From Rugamonas apoptosis (GTDB taxonomy: Bacteria; Pseudomonadota; Gammaproteobacteria; Burkholderiales; Burkholderiaceae_D), in the NCBI RefSeq assembly GCF_014042355.1, contig NZ_JACEZU010000013.1, positions 62,001 through 126,000 on the forward strand: 64,000 nucleotides of DNA. The letters run 5' to 3'. The position numbers and the translations under genes were made by a program. Position 1 is the stretch's first letter. The number at the start of each line of letters is the position of its first letter. Of this stretch, positions 24,831 to 33,772 are shown piece by piece. Under the pieces are notes generated by a model, which saw only the letters and a list, made by a program, of their open reading frames with translations, ran no database searches and was not told the DNA's origin.

Positions 24831-25715
24831 ATGAAAGACGAGCTTGGATTGCCAAACTTATCAACGAGAAAGGTCAAGGTGGGCGGCCGTTGTATCCAGC
24901 TGAGCGAGGCCGGCGAAGGGCCGCCGGTGCTGATGCTGCATGGCGGCGGGCCGGGCGCCTCCGGCGTGTCCAACTACACCCGCAACATCGCCGCGCTGGC
25001 CCGGCACTTCCGCGTGCTGGTGCCGGACATGCCCGGCTATGGCCAGTCGACCAAGGGTATCGACCGCAGCGACCCGTTCGGCGACCTGGCCGGCAGCATG
25101 GCCGGCCTGCTGGATGCCCTGCGGATCGAGCGCACCCATCTGATCGGCAACTCGCTCGGGGGCGCCTGCGCCCTGCGGCTCACGCTAGACCATCCGGACC
25201 GGGCCGCGCGGCTGGTGCTGATGGGACCGGGCGGCGTCGACACCACGCGCTCCCTGCCCACGCCAGGCTTGAAACGCCTGCTCGACTACTACAACGGCGA
25301 TGGTCCCAGCATGGACAAGCTGACCCGCTTCATCCGCGGCGACCTGGTCTACGACGGCACGCAGGTTGACGCCGCCGTCATCGCCGAGCGCTACCGCTCC
25401 AGCGTCGACCCGCAAGTGGTGGCGGCGCCGCCGCTGCGCCGTCCCGCCGGCTGGCCCAAATTCCGCAAGCTCGATTTCACGCGCGACCCGCGCCTGCAAC
25501 AGTGCGATACGCCGACCCTGGTGCTGTGGGGCACCGAAGACAAGGTCAACCGCCCGTCCGGTGCCCAGTCGCTGCAAAAGCGCATGCGCCGCTGCGACGT
25601 CCACCTGTTCAGCGAAACGGGCCACTGGGTGCAGTGGGAGCGGGCCGCGCAATTCAATGCCGTCACCAGCGCCTTCCTGCTGGAACATGGCGCCGCACCG
25701 GCGAGGCAGCCATGA
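24831..25715 (+). CDS. alpha/beta-hydrolase, meta-cleavage product hydrolase (MhpC/BphD/HsaD type)
   Basis: 294 residues. The alpha/beta-hydrolase fold shows the oxyanion segment LMLHGGGPGASG, the nucleophile elbow GNSLGG with Ser108, Asp237 in WGTEDKVN and His265 in SETGHWVQWE, a complete catalytic triad. This family cleaves the carbon-carbon bond of the vinylogous diketone made by extradiol dioxygenases. The ATG has GGAG upstream, and the stop overlaps the dioxygenase start by 4 bp. It is the first gene of a seven-gene operon encoding a whole meta pathway. Confidence 0.93.
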   Translation: MKDELGLPNLSTRKVKVGGRCIQLSEAGEGPPVLMLHGGGPGASGVSNYTRNIAALARHFRVLVPDMPGYGQSTKGIDRSDPFGDLAGSMAGLLDALRIERTHLIGNSLGGACALRLTLDHPDRAARLVLMGPGGVDTTRSLPTPGLKRLLDYYNGDGPSMDKLTRFIRGDLVYDGTQVDAAVIAERYRSSVDPQVVAAPPLRRPAGWPKFRKLDFTRDPRLQQCDTPTLVLWGTEDKVNRPSGAQSLQKRMRRCDVHLFSETGHWVQWERAAQFNAVTSAFLLEHGAAPARQP

Positions 25716-26704
25716 ACGAGGCACGTACTCCCGGCTCCGTGTTCAACGCCGTGCAACTGGGCTATCTGGTGATCGAGTCGGCCCGGCTTGATGCATGGCG
25801 CCAGTTCGGCGAAGAGGCGCTAGGCATGGAGCTGGCCCAGCGCGACGAGCGGTTGCTGGCATTTCGCATGGACGACCACCAGCGCCGCATCATGGTGCAA
25901 ACCGGCGGCGCTGAGGACGTGGTCGCCATCGGCTGGCAGCTGCGCGACCAGGCCGCCCTCGACACCGTGCTGGCACGCTTGCGCTGGCGCCAGATCGCCG
26001 TCACCCCGTCCACGCCCGAGCAGGCGCGCGCGCGCGGCGTGGCCCAGTTCTGGCAATGCACCGGCCCCAAGGGCTTGCAGATCGAGTTGTTCACCAACCC
26101 ACTGTTGAACGACGCGCCGCTGCGCATGCGCACCAGCGCCTTCGTCACCGGCGCCGCCGGCATGGGCCACGTCGCCATCACCTCGCGCCGGCCGGCGGCC
26201 ATGCTGGCGTTCTGGAACGACATCTTCGACGCCCGCCACAGCGACGACATCGAGGCCCATATCAGCGGCCTGACGCTCGACATCCGCTTTCTGCGCGTCA
26301 ACGAACGCCACCACTCGATCGCCGTCGCCTGCACCCGCGGACGGCGCATGGACCCGATCCGCACCCGCATCCAGCATTTCAATGTGCAGGCAGCCACGCT
26401 GGACGACCTGAGCGCGGCCTACGTGCGCTGCCGCAAGCTGGGCTTTCCCATCGCGCTGGGCATGGGCCAGCACACCAACGACAAGGAACTGTCGTTCTAC
26501 GTGCGCTCGCCATCGGGCTTCGAGATCGAGTTCGGCTGGCAGCCGATCGCCGTCGACGAGCACGGCTGGCAACCGGCTGTCCACCAGGGCATCAGCATCT
26601 GGGGCCACAAGCCCCAACAACAAACCCTGGGCGACAAGCTGGGCGAACTGGGGCGCGCGCTGCGCTCGCTGCTGGGCACGGAATTCATGCCCAACGGTTT
26701 CTGA
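25712..26704 (+). CDS. extradiol ring-cleavage dioxygenase (type I, two VOC domains)
   Basis: 330 residues from the ATG overlapping the hydrolase stop. Two vicinal-oxygen-chelate domains are present, and by pattern the Fe(II) ligands are His153 (GHVA), His222 (QHFNVQ) and Glu273 (EIEFGW), with catalytic His201 in RHHSIAV. This is the arrangement of BphC/HsaC-type enzymes, which open catechols next to the two hydroxyls using O2. The protein closely resembles the product of 57230-58255. Neighbouring hydrolase and hydratase genes supply the next steps. A bulky, substituted catechol is the likely substrate, but its identity is inferred. Confidence 0.93.
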   Translation: MNEARTPGSVFNAVQLGYLVIESARLDAWRQFGEEALGMELAQRDERLLAFRMDDHQRRIMVQTGGAEDVVAIGWQLRDQAALDTVLARLRWRQIAVTPSTPEQARARGVAQFWQCTGPKGLQIELFTNPLLNDAPLRMRTSAFVTGAAGMGHVAITSRRPAAMLAFWNDIFDARHSDDIEAHISGLTLDIRFLRVNERHHSIAVACTRGRRMDPIRTRIQHFNVQAATLDDLSAAYVRCRKLGFPIALGMGQHTNDKELSFYVRSPSGFEIEFGWQPIAVDEHGWQPAVHQGISIWGHKPQQQTLGDKLGELGRALRSLLGTEFMPNGF

Positions 26705-26731
26705 CACCACACATAATATGGAGACAACAAC

Positions 26732-28459
26732 ATGAATCCCGACACCGACACCACGGGCGAGTACGACGTGGTCATTTCCGGCCTGGGGCCGACCGGCCTG
26801 ACCCTGGCCCACCTGCTGGGCCAGCGGGGGCGCAGGGTACTGATACTGGAGCGCGAACCTGAGTTCTACGGCAACGCCCGCGCCGTCTACACGGACGACG
26901 AATGCATGCGCATCTTCCAGGCCGCCAGCCTGGGCCAGGAACTGGCCGAAGACATGCTGCTCGACATGCCATTCCAATGGGTGCTGCCCGACGGCACCGT
27001 GTTGAATCAGTACCGCGACCTGGCCCGGCCCTACGGCTGGCCGATCTGCAACCTGTTCTATCAACCGTTCCTGGAGGAGAAAATGGCGGCCCTGCTGGCA
27101 CGCTACCCGTCCGTGCACCTGCGGCGCGGACGCGAAGTGAGCCGCAGCCTGCAGGATGATCAAGGCGTGCAGGTGTTCCATCTTGCCAGCCTGAGCCAGC
27201 ACTACAGCAAGCCGGCGCCCACGCCCGGCGTCACGGCCTTGCCGCAGCCGGGCGAACAGCAAGTGCGCGGCAAATATTTCGTCGCCTGCGAGGGCGGGCG
27301 CAGCGTGACCCGTACCCAGCTCGGCATCCAGATGACGGGCCAGAGCTTCCCCAATCCGTGGCTGGTGGTCGACATCAAGGAAAATCCGGGCGAGGATGGG
27401 CTGCGCCACCTGCCCTACTTCAATTTCTATTGCGACCCGGCCTGTCCCACCGTCAGCTGTCGCCAGCCCAACGGCCACCACCGCTTCGAGTTCATGCTGA
27501 TGCCGGGCCAGAGCAAGGAATACATGGAGGATCCGGCCACGGTGCGCCACTACCTGTCGCGCTACATCGACGTCGACAAGGTCACCATTCTGCGCCGCCT
27601 GGTCTACACCTTCAACGCCCTGACCGCCCAGGAATGGCGCCGCGACCGCGTGTTCCTGGCCGGCGACGCGGCCCACATGACGCCGCAATTCATCGGCCAG
27701 GGCATGAACGCCGGCGTGCGCGACGCCTACAACCTGGCCTGGAAACTCGATGCCGTGCTGGCCGGTAAAGCTGGCGACCAGTTGCTCGACACTTACCAGC
27801 GCGAACGCCAGCCGCACGCGCAATCGATGATCGACATGTCGGTCCTGATGAAGGACTTCGTCTCGGTGGCGAACCCGTTCAAGGCCATGTTGCGCAACGG
27901 CGCGGTGCGACTGATCCAGCGCACGCCCGGCCTGCGCAAGCTGCTGCGGGAGGCGCGCTTCAAGCCGCAGCCGGTCTATCGCCAGGGTTGCTATTTCGGC
28001 CTGGCACGGCGCAAGCGCGGCGGCCCGGAGGGGCGCCTGACGCCACAGCCGACGGTATTGACCCGCAACGGCAAGCCGCTGCTGCTGGACGCCGTGACGG
28101 GCCACGGCTACGCCCTGATCGGCGCCAGTGTCGACCCGCGCAGCCACCTCAAGCCGGCCGACCTGCAACTGCTCGACGCGCTCGGCACCAGCTATGTGGC
28201 GCTCTATCCGCACGGCGGCCGCCCGCAGGGCAATGTGGCGCGCAGCAGCCCCGCCGGTCTGGTGGAGCTGGAAGACCTGAGCGGCCAGGGCATCGCCTGG
28301 TTCGAGCGCAGCGGCATCGGCATGGGGGCCGTGGCCCTGGTACGGCCGGACAAATTCACCTTCGGCATGGTGCATGCGATGGCGGCCGGCCAGCTGATTG
28401 CCGGGCTGCGCGCGCAACTGGGCCAGCCCGACCGGGCCGACGTCAGGGAGGCCGCATGA
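26732..28459 (+). CDS. FAD-dependent aromatic hydroxylase (MhpA-like)
   Basis: 575 residues of the class A flavoprotein monooxygenases. The FAD-binding motif SGLGPTGLTLAHLLGQRG is at about residues 16-33, ExxR-type residues follow, and the second FAD motif is GDAAHMTPQFIGQGMNAGVRD near residue 310. Length and the flanking meta-pathway genes match 3-(3-hydroxyphenyl)propionate hydroxylase, which adds an ortho hydroxyl to a phenol to give a catechol. It would therefore make the substrate of the dioxygenase just upstream. The start has GGAGA about 10 bp upstream, and the stop overlaps the hydratase start. Confidence 0.92.
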   Translation: MNPDTDTTGEYDVVISGLGPTGLTLAHLLGQRGRRVLILEREPEFYGNARAVYTDDECMRIFQAASLGQELAEDMLLDMPFQWVLPDGTVLNQYRDLARPYGWPICNLFYQPFLEEKMAALLARYPSVHLRRGREVSRSLQDDQGVQVFHLASLSQHYSKPAPTPGVTALPQPGEQQVRGKYFVACEGGRSVTRTQLGIQMTGQSFPNPWLVVDIKENPGEDGLRHLPYFNFYCDPACPTVSCRQPNGHHRFEFMLMPGQSKEYMEDPATVRHYLSRYIDVDKVTILRRLVYTFNALTAQEWRRDRVFLAGDAAHMTPQFIGQGMNAGVRDAYNLAWKLDAVLAGKAGDQLLDTYQRERQPHAQSMIDMSVLMKDFVSVANPFKAMLRNGAVRLIQRTPGLRKLLREARFKPQPVYRQGCYFGLARRKRGGPEGRLTPQPTVLTRNGKPLLLDAVTGHGYALIGASVDPRSHLKPADLQLLDALGTSYVALYPHGGRPQGNVARSSPAGLVELEDLSGQGIAWFERSGIGMGAVALVRPDKFTFGMVHAMAAGQLIAGLRAQLGQPDRADVREAA

Positions 28460-29253
28460 ACGCCCCCGTCCCCGACGATGTGAAGCTGGCCGCGGCGGCC
28501 AGCGCATTGGCCCAGGCCCGCAGCAGCGGCAGGCCCATTGCGCCCATCACCGCCAGCCATGGGATCGCTGGCCTGGAACAGGCTTACGCGGTGGCCGCCA
28601 TCAACACGGCCGCCCGGCTGGCGCAGGGCGCGCGCGTGGTCGGCAGCAAGATCGGCCTGACCTCGCACGCGGTGCAGCAGCAGCTGGGTGTGGACCAGCC
28701 AGACTTCGGCGTGCTGTTCGACGACATGGAGTATCTCGACGGCGACGCCATTCCCGCCGCCCGGCTGATGCAGCCCAAGGCCGAAGTGGAGATCGCCTTC
28801 ATCGTCGGCCACGCGCTGGGCGATGCGCCCCCCAGCTGGAGCGAGTTCGTGCGCGCTATCGCCTACGCCCTGCCGGCGATCGAGATCGTCGATAGCGCCA
28901 TCAGCAACTGGAACATCAAGCTGGAAGACACGGTGGCAGACAACGCCTCATGCGGCGTCTATGTACTGGGCAATCAGCCCATGGCGCTGGGCCAGGCCAG
29001 CCTGGCCGGGGCCGGCATGCAGTTCCACCGCAATGGCCAGTTGGTGTCGACCGGCTCCGGCGCGGCCTGCCTGGGCCACCCCTTACGCGCCGCCTACTGG
29101 CTGGCGCGCACCATGGCACGCCTGGGCCAGCCCCTGCAGGCAGGTCAACTGGTGCTGTCGGGTGCGCTGGGTCCGATGGTCGCCATCCAGGCGGGCGACC
29201 AACTGCACGCCACCGTCGGCGGTCTTGGCAGCGTCGCTTGCCACTTAACCTGA
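28456..29253 (+). CDS. 2-hydroxypenta-2,4-dienoate (2-keto-4-pentenoate) hydratase
   Basis: 265 residues from the ATG overlapping the previous stop (ATGA). The family is the MhpD/DmpE branch of the FAH superfamily. Conserved segments include VVGSKIGLTS, PDFGVLFDDM, PKAEVEIAFIVG (with metal-binding acids) and AIEIVDSAISNW. It adds water to the dienoate released by the hydrolase, giving 4-hydroxy-2-oxo acid for the aldolase. Its place in the operon, between the hydroxylase and the dehydrogenase-aldolase pair, is typical. Confidence 0.93.
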   Translation: MNAPVPDDVKLAAAASALAQARSSGRPIAPITASHGIAGLEQAYAVAAINTAARLAQGARVVGSKIGLTSHAVQQQLGVDQPDFGVLFDDMEYLDGDAIPAARLMQPKAEVEIAFIVGHALGDAPPSWSEFVRAIAYALPAIEIVDSAISNWNIKLEDTVADNASCGVYVLGNQPMALGQASLAGAGMQFHRNGQLVSTGSGAACLGHPLRAAYWLARTMARLGQPLQAGQLVLSGALGPMVAIQAGDQLHATVGGLGSVACHLT

Positions 29254-29260
29254 GGAATGT

Positions 29261-30235
29261 ATGAGCACTGAAAAAATCAAGGCTGCCATCATCGGCAGCG
29301 GCAACATCGGCACCGACCTGATGATCAAGATCCTGCGCCACGGTGCCCACGTCGAGCTGGCCGTCATGGTCGGCATCGACGCCGGCTCGGACGGCCTGGC
29401 GCGCGCGGCCCGGCTCGGCGTGGCCACCTGCCACGAGGGCGTCGAAGGACTGCTGCGCATGCCGCAGTTCGCCGACATCGGCATCGTGTTCGACGCCACC
29501 TCGGCCAGCGCCCACCGCCACAACGACGCGCTGCTGCGGGCGGTACGTCCGGACATCATCTGCATCGACCTGACACCGGCCGCCATCGGCCCTTATTGCG
29601 TGCCGGTGGTCAATGGCTACGTCAGCAACGAGGCGCTCAACGTCAACATGGTCACCTGCGGAGGCCAGGCCACCATCCCCATGGTGGCGGCGGTGGCACG
29701 GGTGGCGACTGTCCACTATGCCGAGATCATCGCCTCCATCGCCAGCCGCTCAGCCGGTCCGGGCACCCGCGCCAACATCGACGAATTCACGGAAACCACG
29801 TCGCGCGCCATCGAAACGGTTGGCGGTGCGCGCAAGGGCAAGGCCATCATCATCCTCAATCCGGCCGAACCACCCTTGATCATGCGCGACACCGTCTATA
29901 CCCTGAGTGAACAGGTCGACGAAGCGGCCATCGCCGACTCGGTGGCCACCATGGCCGCCGCCGTACAAGGCTACGTGCCCGGCTACCGCCTCAAGCAGCA
30001 GGTCCAGTTCGACCGTATCGGCCCCGGCCAGGCCATCAACATCCCTGGCGTCGGTCCGCGCATGCACGGCCTGAAAACCTCGATCTTCCTCGAAGTGGAA
30101 GGCGCCGCCCATTACCTGCCGGCCTATGCCGGCAACCTCGACATCATGACCAGCGCCGCCCTGCGCACCGCTGAACACATGGCGCAACGCCGGCGCAACG
30201 CCGCCGCCACCGTCACCCCCTGGAGCCTGCCATGA
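29261..30235 (+). CDS. acetaldehyde dehydrogenase (acylating), meta pathway
   Basis: 324 residues of the MhpF/DmpF/BphJ family. The NAD-binding motif IIGSGNIGTDLMIK is at the N-terminus and the catalytic Cys133 lies in NMVTCGGQATIP. The enzyme converts an aldehyde to its acyl-CoA and forms a channelling complex with the aldolase encoded next, whose start overlaps this stop by 4 bp. Acetaldehyde or propionaldehyde would be the natural products of the pathway; sequence does not say which. Confidence 0.95.
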   Translation: MSTEKIKAAIIGSGNIGTDLMIKILRHGAHVELAVMVGIDAGSDGLARAARLGVATCHEGVEGLLRMPQFADIGIVFDATSASAHRHNDALLRAVRPDIICIDLTPAAIGPYCVPVVNGYVSNEALNVNMVTCGGQATIPMVAAVARVATVHYAEIIASIASRSAGPGTRANIDEFTETTSRAIETVGGARKGKAIIILNPAEPPLIMRDTVYTLSEQVDEAAIADSVATMAAAVQGYVPGYRLKQQVQFDRIGPGQAINIPGVGPRMHGLKTSIFLEVEGAAHYLPAYAGNLDIMTSAALRTAEHMAQRRRNAAATVTPWSLP

Positions 30236-31296
30236 ACAAGAAACTGTATATTTCCGATGTCACCCTGCGCGATGGCAGTCACGCCATACGCCACCAGTAC
30301 AGCCTGGCGCAAATGCGCCAGATCGCCCGCGCGCTGGACGCCGCCGGCGTCGATTCGATGGAAGTGGCCCATGGCGATGGCCTGCAGGGCGGCAGCTTCA
30401 ACTACGGCTTCGGCGCCCATACGGACGTCGAATGGATCGCCGCCGTGGCCGAAGTCGTCGAGCGCGCCAGGATCGCCACCCTGATGCTGCCCGGCATCGC
30501 CACCCTGCACGACCTGCGCGCCGCCTACGACGCGGGGGCCCGCGTCGTGCGGGTGGCCACCCACTGCACCGAGGCCGACATCGCGCGCCAGCACATCGAA
30601 TACGCACGCAACCTGGGCATGGAGGCCGTGGGTTTCCTGATGATGAGCCACATGCAAAGCCCGCAAGGCCTGGCCGACCAGGCCAGGCTGATGGAAAGCT
30701 ATGGCGCCACCTGCTGCTACGTGGTGGACTCCGGCGGCGCACTGGGCATGGCGGACGTACGCGCGCGCTTCCGCGCCTTCAAGGACACCTTGCGTCCCGA
30801 GACGCAGACCGGCATCCACGCCCACCACAACCTCAGCCTGGGCGTGGCCAACAGCATCGTCGCCGTCGAGGAAGGCTGCGACCGCATCGACGCCAGCCTG
30901 GCCGGCATGGGCGCCGGCGCCGGCAACGCCCCGCTGGAAGTGTTCATCGCCGCCGCCGACCGGCTGGGCTGGCACCACGGCTGCGACCTGTTCGCGCTGA
31001 TGAACGCGGCCGACGACATCGTGCGCCCGCTGCAGGACCGCCCGGTACGGGTCGACCGCGAAACGCTGGCGCTGGGCTATGCGGGCGTCTACAGCAGCTT
31101 CCTGCGCCACTCGGAGGCGGCAGCGAAGAAGTATGGCCTGGCGACGATGGACATCCTGGTCGAACTGGGCCGCCGCCGCATGGTGGGCGGACAGGAGGAC
31201 ATGATCGTGGACGTGGCGCTCGATCTCGTCAAGACGCGGGACGCCGGTGCGGCCACGCTCAACCCCCGTTGGATAGGAGCAGCAGCGAATGACTAA
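30232..31296 (+). CDS. 4-hydroxy-2-oxovalerate aldolase
   Basis: 354 residues of the MhpE/DmpG/BphI family. It begins with VTLRDGSHAIRHQY, holding the catalytic Arg and metal-binding Asp, and has the metal-ligand motif HAHHNLSLGVANS near residues 196-208. The C-terminal region forms the contact with the dehydrogenase. It splits a 4-hydroxy-2-oxo acid into pyruvate and an aldehyde that passes to the preceding enzyme. It overlaps both neighbours (4 bp and 8 bp), indicating coupled translation. Confidence 0.95.
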   Translation: MNKKLYISDVTLRDGSHAIRHQYSLAQMRQIARALDAAGVDSMEVAHGDGLQGGSFNYGFGAHTDVEWIAAVAEVVERARIATLMLPGIATLHDLRAAYDAGARVVRVATHCTEADIARQHIEYARNLGMEAVGFLMMSHMQSPQGLADQARLMESYGATCCYVVDSGGALGMADVRARFRAFKDTLRPETQTGIHAHHNLSLGVANSIVAVEEGCDRIDASLAGMGAGAGNAPLEVFIAAADRLGWHHGCDLFALMNAADDIVRPLQDRPVRVDRETLALGYAGVYSSFLRHSEAAAKKYGLATMDILVELGRRRMVGGQEDMIVDVALDLVKTRDAGAATLNPRWIGAAAND

Positions 31297-31753
31297 GCAC
31301 ACGATGAATCGCAACCAACACGCCGGTGCGGCGCAAGCAATGGACAAGAAACACAACCTCATGCTCTTGCTGGCGCGCGTCCTGCTGGCGCTGATCTTCA
31401 TCGCCGCCGGCATCGACAAGCTGGGCCACTATGGCGCCACCGTGACGATGATGGAGTCGATGGCCGTGCCCGGATCGCTGCTGCCGGCCGTGGTAGCACT
31501 CGAGCTCGGCGGCGGCGTCGCGATCTGCTTTGGTGCCTTTACGCGGCCGGTGGCGCTCTGCCTGGCCATCTTCTGCGTGGTCGCCGCCGTCTTGTTCCAC
31601 AAGAATTTTGCGGACGCAACGCAGGCGGCCATGTTCATGAAAAATCTGGCGATCGCCGGCGGCTTCCTCTCGCTGGCCGTGGCCGGGGCCGGAACAATGA
31701 GCATCGATGCGCGCCATGGTGACAGCCGCAAACCGGCGCGCGCCAGGCCATAA
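31289..31753 (+). CDS. DoxX-family membrane protein
   Basis: 154 residues with about four hydrophobic helices. The DoxX-type start LLARVLLALIFIAAGIDKLGHY and the central VVALELGGGVAICFGAFTRPVAL fit the family. The ATG at 31289 overlaps the aldolase stop and has AGGAG upstream. DoxX proteins are small inner-membrane proteins of uncertain function, often attached to oxidative or catabolic operons. Here it closes the meta-cleavage operon. No catalytic role can be read. Confidence 0.85.
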   Translation: MTKHTMNRNQHAGAAQAMDKKHNLMLLLARVLLALIFIAAGIDKLGHYGATVTMMESMAVPGSLLPAVVALELGGGVAICFGAFTRPVALCLAIFCVVAAVLFHKNFADATQAAMFMKNLAIAGGFLSLAVAGAGTMSIDARHGDSRKPARARP

Positions 31754-31810
31754 GATCCGCGGCACCGATTGATCCCGGCAACAGCGCCCGGAGCGCGCGG
31801 CGGGCGCCAG

Positions 31811-33391
31811 TCAAGTGACCGCCGGGCGCGCCAGCGTGAACAGGCTGATGGCCTGTGTCAGGCGGCCGGCCTGGTCGTGCAGGCTGGCCGCCGCCATGGC
31901 CGCTTGCTCCACCAGCGTCGCGTTCTGCCGGGTGTTCTCGTCCATTTCCTCCATGGCGCGGCTCACCTGCCCAATATCGGCGCTCTGTTCGCTGCTGGCC
32001 ACGGCAATTTCCCGCATCAGCCCGGCGGCATGTTCGACCGCGCCGATGATGTCGCGCGCCGTCTGCCCAGCGTCCGTTACCAGCAGGTTGCCCTGAGCAA
32101 CCTTGTCGACCGTATCGCCCAGCTGCGCCTTGATTTCCTTGGCGGCCGCCGTCGACCGCTGGGCCAGGTGGCGCACTTCCGCCGCGACCACGGCAAAGCC
32201 GCGGCCCTGCTCGCCGGCCCGGGCCGCCTCGACCGCCGCGTTCAGCGCCAGGAGATTGGTCTGGAATGCGATCCCTTCGATCAGCGCGATCATGTCCTCG
32301 ATACGCTTGCCGGCCAGGCTGATGTCGCCCATGGTCGCCCCCATGCGGCCGATGGCCTCGCCGCCCTGGCGCGCCACCCCGGTCGCGTGCGCCATCAGTT
32401 CGCTGGCGTGCTGGGCATGCCGCGCCGTCTGCTGCACCGTGCCGGCCAGCCGTTCCACACTGGCGGCGGACTCCTCCAGGCTGGCCGCCTGGGCCGCGGT
32501 GCGCGCCGCCAGGTCGGCGTTGCCGGCCGCCACATCGCGCGCTGCGGCGCGGATGTTGTCGACATTGTCGTGCACGTCGCCGATGATGGCACCCAGGTTC
32601 AGATTCATCTGCTGGGTGGCGCGCAGCAACTGGCCAACATCATCGTCGCGCCGGATATCGAGCCTGCCACCCAACTCGCCACTGGCGATGGCGCGCACGG
32701 CCCGGATCGCGTCACGCAGCGGCGCCACGAACGATACCTGCAAGCCATGCCACAGCAAGCCGATCAAAGTGGCACCGAACAGCCCCCCGGCCGCGAACCA
32801 GGCACCGGCCCGGCCGCCCAGCAACAGGGCGCCGGCGCCACCGCCGCCCAGCAGCAGCATGGCAACCGTCGCCAGCGCGCCGATCGCGCGCCACTCGGTC
32901 GACAGGTTCTTCATGCGCAGCCACAATCCGCCCCAGCCGCTGCGGCGCAGTTGTCCCTGGTGTAGCGCCAGGCGCGCCGGGTTGCCCGCGGCCAGACTGC
33001 GATAGACGGCGGCTGCAGCTTCCACGCGCGCCCGTGCCGGCGTGGTGCGCACCGAAATATAGCCCACCACCCTGCCGTTTTCGCGCATAGGCGAGACGTT
33101 GGCCTCGACCCAGTAGAAATCGCCGTTCTTGCAGCGGTTCTTGACCAGGCCGCTCCACGGCAGGCCTGCCTTCAACGTCATCCACAGGTCGGCAAACGCG
33201 GCCGGCGGCATGTCCGGATGGCGCACCAGGTTGTGGGGTGCGCCCAGCAACTCCTGTTCGCTGAAGCCGCTCACCTCGACAAAGCACGGGTTGACGTAGA
33301 CGATCTTGCCCCGCAGGTCGGTCTTGGAGACAATGCACTTGCCCTCGTCGAGCAAGAACTCGACGTTGGTCACGGGCAGGTTTTGACGCAT
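31811..33391 (-). CDS. PAS-containing methyl-accepting chemotaxis protein (Aer-like)
   Basis: 526 residues. The N-terminal PAS domain (about residues 10-125) has the Aer-type order TDLRGKIVYVNPCFVEVSGF ... HNLVRHPDMPPAAFADLW ... KNGDFYWVEANVSP, which in Aer binds FAD and reads redox state. Two adjoining hydrophobic segments around residues 170-215 anchor it, followed by HAMP and a signalling domain with IAFQTNLLALNAAVEAARAG. There is no large periplasmic domain and no C-terminal tether pentapeptide. It probably steers cells by oxygen or energy state during use of the compounds degraded here. It converges with the meta operon. Confidence 0.94.
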   Translation of the reverse strand: MRQNLPVTNVEFLLDEGKCIVSKTDLRGKIVYVNPCFVEVSGFSEQELLGAPHNLVRHPDMPPAAFADLWMTLKAGLPWSGLVKNRCKNGDFYWVEANVSPMRENGRVVGYISVRTTPARARVEAAAAVYRSLAAGNPARLALHQGQLRRSGWGGLWLRMKNLSTEWRAIGALATVAMLLLGGGGAGALLLGGRAGAWFAAGGLFGATLIGLLWHGLQVSFVAPLRDAIRAVRAIASGELGGRLDIRRDDDVGQLLRATQQMNLNLGAIIGDVHDNVDNIRAAARDVAAGNADLAARTAAQAASLEESAASVERLAGTVQQTARHAQHASELMAHATGVARQGGEAIGRMGATMGDISLAGKRIEDMIALIEGIAFQTNLLALNAAVEAARAGEQGRGFAVVAAEVRHLAQRSTAAAKEIKAQLGDTVDKVAQGNLLVTDAGQTARDIIGAVEHAAGLMREIAVASSEQSADIGQVSRAMEEMDENTRQNATLVEQAAMAAASLHDQAGRLTQAISLFTLARPAVT

Positions 33392-33487
33392 GATGATTCC
33401 CTTATAGTCGGTGTAAAAACGCTGGCCAGGCTGGCACTGGCGCCCCCCGGCCAGCCAACGGGCGCCATGCAGGCCTGCGCGCGCCGG

Positions 33488-33703
33488 CTACTGGCCAGGG
33501 ACGGGCGGCGCCTCCTCCGTGCCGCCCTGCGGCTCGGCCCCCCTTGACGTCTGTTCCGGCACATCAAGCCGGAAGAAGTCGACAGCGGCGCGAAACGCCG
33601 CCGTCTGCTGCTCGATACGCTTCCTGAGCGCCCGCCGTTGCCGGTCCAGTAGCGCCGCCTTTTCCGCCAGCATGCGCACGTCATGTAAATTGAAGCGCTC
33701 CAT
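33488..33703 (-). CDS. small hypothetical protein, 71 aa
   Basis: Starts at an ATG at 33701-33703 with a very strong GGAGGAGG ribosome site, MERFNLHDVRMLAEKAALLD. The protein is hydrophilic, with a charged, probably helical segment rich in Arg, Gln and Lys to about residue 45 and a Pro/Glu/Gly-rich tail. I do not recognise the family. It lies 69 bp after the TolC-type gene on the same strand and 96 bp before the PAS chemoreceptor start, so it could be cotranscribed with either. The ribosome site is the main reason to believe in it. Confidence 0.6.
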   Translation of the reverse strand: MERFNLHDVRMLAEKAALLDRQRRALRKRIEQQTAAFRAAVDFFRLDVPEQTSRGAEPQGGTEEAPPVPGQ

Positions 33704-33772
33704 TTTGTCCTCCTCCAATACACTGCAACTGGCCGGCACGTGGGGCGCGCTGCGCCGCCGCGCCGTGCCGCC

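Noticed and set aside
25820..28507. 895-codon open frame on the minus strand
   Set aside because: It lies antisense to the dioxygenase and FAD hydroxylase genes, has no recognisable domain and low-complexity His/Gln/Ala/Arg-rich sequence; it is an artefact of high GC.
31754..31810. Rho-independent terminator between the DoxX gene and the PAS chemoreceptor
   Set aside because: A GC-rich stem is possible but there is no T-run on either strand.
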